Assembly: GCA_003647035.1 (NCBI GenBank)
Contig: QMMB01000212.1
Span: 1-6,275, forward strand
From: Deltaproteobacteria bacterium
GTDB lineage: Bacteria; Myxococcota_A; Polyangia; Polyangiales; Houyiibacteriaceae
DNA: 6,275 bases
Direction: 5' to 3'
Part shown: positions 4,919 to 6,275 of the stretch, in pieces
Layout: each line of letters begins with the position of its first letter
Numbering within the stretch: the first letter of the stretch is position 1
The notes under the pieces: model-generated
Databases searched by the model: none
What the model saw: only the letters and a program-made list of their open reading frames with translations
Told to the model about the DNA's origin: nothing
Program-made: the position numbers and the translations under genes

Positions 4919-6275
4919 ATGCTCGATAAGCGCGAGGACGGGGAAGAGCACGAGGTCCGGGACGTTCTTCTGGTGGAGGACAGCCTGATCGACGCGCAGC
5001 TGATCCGGAGGCTGCTGCGGCGAGTCACGTCCGCGTACTACCGGGTGACGCACGTCCGCACGCTGAACGACGCGGTGCTGTCGGCCGAGGACTTGGTCCC
5101 GGATGTCATTCTCGCCGACCTGAATCTGCCTGATTCGCGGGGGACGCAGACCGTCGCAAGCCTGCAGACCTCCTATCCAGACATCCCGTTGGTGATCGTG
5201 AGCGCCTGGGAAGACGAGGCGGTCTCGCTTCGGTCGGTCAAGGCCGGGGCGCAAGATTATCTGGTCAAGGGCCACATCGACGGTGCGAATCTTCATCGTG
5301 TGATCCGCTACGCCATCGAGCGAAAGCGAACCGAGCTCGAGCTCGTGCGTCTCGCCCACTTCGACCAGCTGACCTCGCTGCCCAACCGGACGTTGCTTCG
5401 CGAGCGGGTGGACCACGCTCTAGCTCGTGCCGCGCGCGCAGGCAGCGGAGTGGCGACCCTCATCCTCGACATGGATCGCTTCAAGGAGATCAACGATACG
5501 CTGGGCCACGAGATCGGGGACAAGTTGCTGATCGAGGCGGGACAGAGAATCCGGGCAAGCGTTCGCGACCAAGACACTGTGGCCCGGCTCGGAGGGGACG
5601 AGTTCGCGGTGATCCTCGAAGGCGTCAGCGAAGCGAAGGAAGTGCTGCCGGTCATCGAGCGAATCATCGCGAGCCTGAGCGACGTCAGGACCATTTGCGG
5701 GCACGAGGTCAACACGTCGACCAGCGTGGGTATCGCCATGTATCCGGAAAATGGGAGCAATCTGTCGGAGCTCCTCCGGGCGGCTGACCTCGCCATGTAT
5801 CAGGCGAAATCCTCAGGGCGCGGCCGCTATCAGTTCTTCGCCGACGCCATGCAGGAAGAAGCGCGGTCCCGGCACGCGCTCGAATGGGCCCTGCGCCGGG
5901 CAGTCGAAAAGGGCGAATTCGAGCTGGTTTATCAGCCTCAACTCGGCCTCCGGACCGGCACGGTCATTGGCGTCGAAGCGCTCCTACGGTGGATGAACCC
6001 GACGCGAGGCCTTCTGACGCCGTATCATTTCATCGCCGGTCTCGAAGAGTTTGGGCTGATCAACGAAGTCGGCGAGTGGGTGCTGCAGACTGCATGCGAG
6101 CAGCTTCGGAAGTGGCACGAAATGGACTTCGAGCCAATGCGGATGGCGGTCAACGTGTCCGCACAGCAGTTCGAAGACCCCATGTTGATCGACAAGGTCC
6201 GGAGCGCGCTCAAGGAAACAAAGCTCCCACCGGAGTTCTTGGAGCTCGAGCTCACCGAGAGTTGTCTGATGTCCG
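4919..6275 (+). CDS. Receiver-GGDEF-EAL cyclic-di-GMP enzyme (cut by the right edge)
   Basis: 452 residues are visible from the ATG at 4919, the only start after an in-frame TGA at 4907-4909; the frame is open at the window end. Residues 14-133 are a receiver: E20/D21, phospho-acceptor D67 in LADLNLPD, S95, and K117 followed by Gly, a variant common in this family. Residues 141-307 are a GGDEF diguanylate cyclase domain that begins with the usual HFDQLTSLPNR; the signature GGDEF at 225-229 is intact, and R216-D219 (RxxD) five residues before it matches the product-inhibition I-site. From about 320 follows an EAL phosphodiesterase domain: YQPQ (338-341), the EAL triplet at 353-355, N412 in VNVS, and ELTES (444-448). 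The later EAL motifs, including DDFGTG, lie outside the window. Both activities look possible: synthesis of cyclic-di-GMP from GTP and its hydrolysis to pGpG, under control of receiver phosphorylation. The protein is cytoplasmic, without membrane segments. Divergent transcription from the hybrid kinase suggests that kinase as a phosphate source. Confidence 0.95.
   Translation, partial: MLDKREDGEEHEVRDVLLVEDSLIDAQLIRRLLRRVTSAYYRVTHVRTLNDAVLSAEDLVPDVILADLNLPDSRGTQTVASLQTSYPDIPLVIVSAWEDEAVSLRSVKAGAQDYLVKGHIDGANLHRVIRYAIERKRTELELVRLAHFDQLTSLPNRTLLRERVDHALARAARAGSGVATLILDMDRFKEINDTLGHEIGDKLLIEAGQRIRASVRDQDTVARLGGDEFAVILEGVSEAKEVLPVIERIIASLSDVRTICGHEVNTSTSVGIAMYPENGSNLSELLRAADLAMYQAKSSGRGRYQFFADAMQEEARSRHALEWALRRAVEKGEFELVYQPQLGLRTGTVIGVEALLRWMNPTRGLLTPYHFIAGLEEFGLINEVGEWVLQTACEQLRKWHEMDFEPMRMAVNVSAQQFEDPMLIDKVRSALKETKLPPEFLELELTESCLMS

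Noticed and set aside
4909..4929. Six-codon ORF (MVADAR) overlapping the start of the GGDEF-EAL gene
   Set aside because: The AGG before it is too close to the ATG for normal initiation and nothing suggests a function; chance is sufficient.
4823..5416. N-terminal extension of the hybrid kinase frame to an 857-residue protein
   Set aside because: The extra residues run antisense through the receiver of the GGDEF-EAL gene, have low-complexity His/Arg/Asp/Val composition without a domain, and a good ribosome binding site supports the GTG at 4822.

Overview
The window reads as a high-GC bacterial chromosome segment dense in signal-transduction genes. Soluble hybrid histidine kinases, an NtrC-type regulator and strong GC bias at third codon positions fit Myxococcota (former Deltaproteobacteria) or another high-GC proteobacterial lineage. 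This assignment is inference from style of gene content; no rRNA, tRNA or marker gene is present. There is no sign of mobile elements, CRISPR arrays or RNA genes, and no gene-free stretch longer than about 125 bases.

Layout, left to right: (1) positions 1-638, minus strand, the N-terminal 212 residues of a receiver-histidine kinase whose catalytic domain lies beyond the left edge. (2) 639-761, a divergent intergenic region with a good sigma70-like promoter and strong ribosome binding site for the next gene. (3) 762-1415, plus strand, a 217-residue helical phasin-like protein with a distinct C-terminal mini-domain. (4) 1469-2863, plus strand, a complete NtrC-family sigma54 activator with a forced GTG start and no Shine-Dalgarno sequence. 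(5) 2843-4822, minus strand, a complete 659-residue cytoplasmic hybrid kinase (degenerate receiver, PAS-like, HisKA, HATPase, receiver), whose 3' end overlaps that of gene 4 by 21 bp. (6) 4823-4918, a 96-bp divergent promoter region. (7) 4919-6275, plus strand, a receiver-GGDEF-EAL protein cut by the right edge.

How they may work together (inference): both kinases carry the NtrB-like H-box HE(L/V)NNPL, the type that commonly pairs with NtrC-like regulators, and the central NtrC-type gene has no kinase in its own operon. The second kinase and the receiver-GGDEF-EAL protein are divergently transcribed from one compact region, suggesting a phosphorelay that feeds both sigma54-dependent transcription and cyclic-di-GMP turnover. 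The phasin-like gene, if correctly recognised, would link the locus to polyhydroxyalkanoate granules or another storage or stress response. I see no clearly new class of system. The least routine points are the degenerate receiver of the hybrid kinase, the probable leaderless start of the NtrC-type gene, the phasin-like protein with its C-terminal domain, and the tail-to-tail gene overlap.
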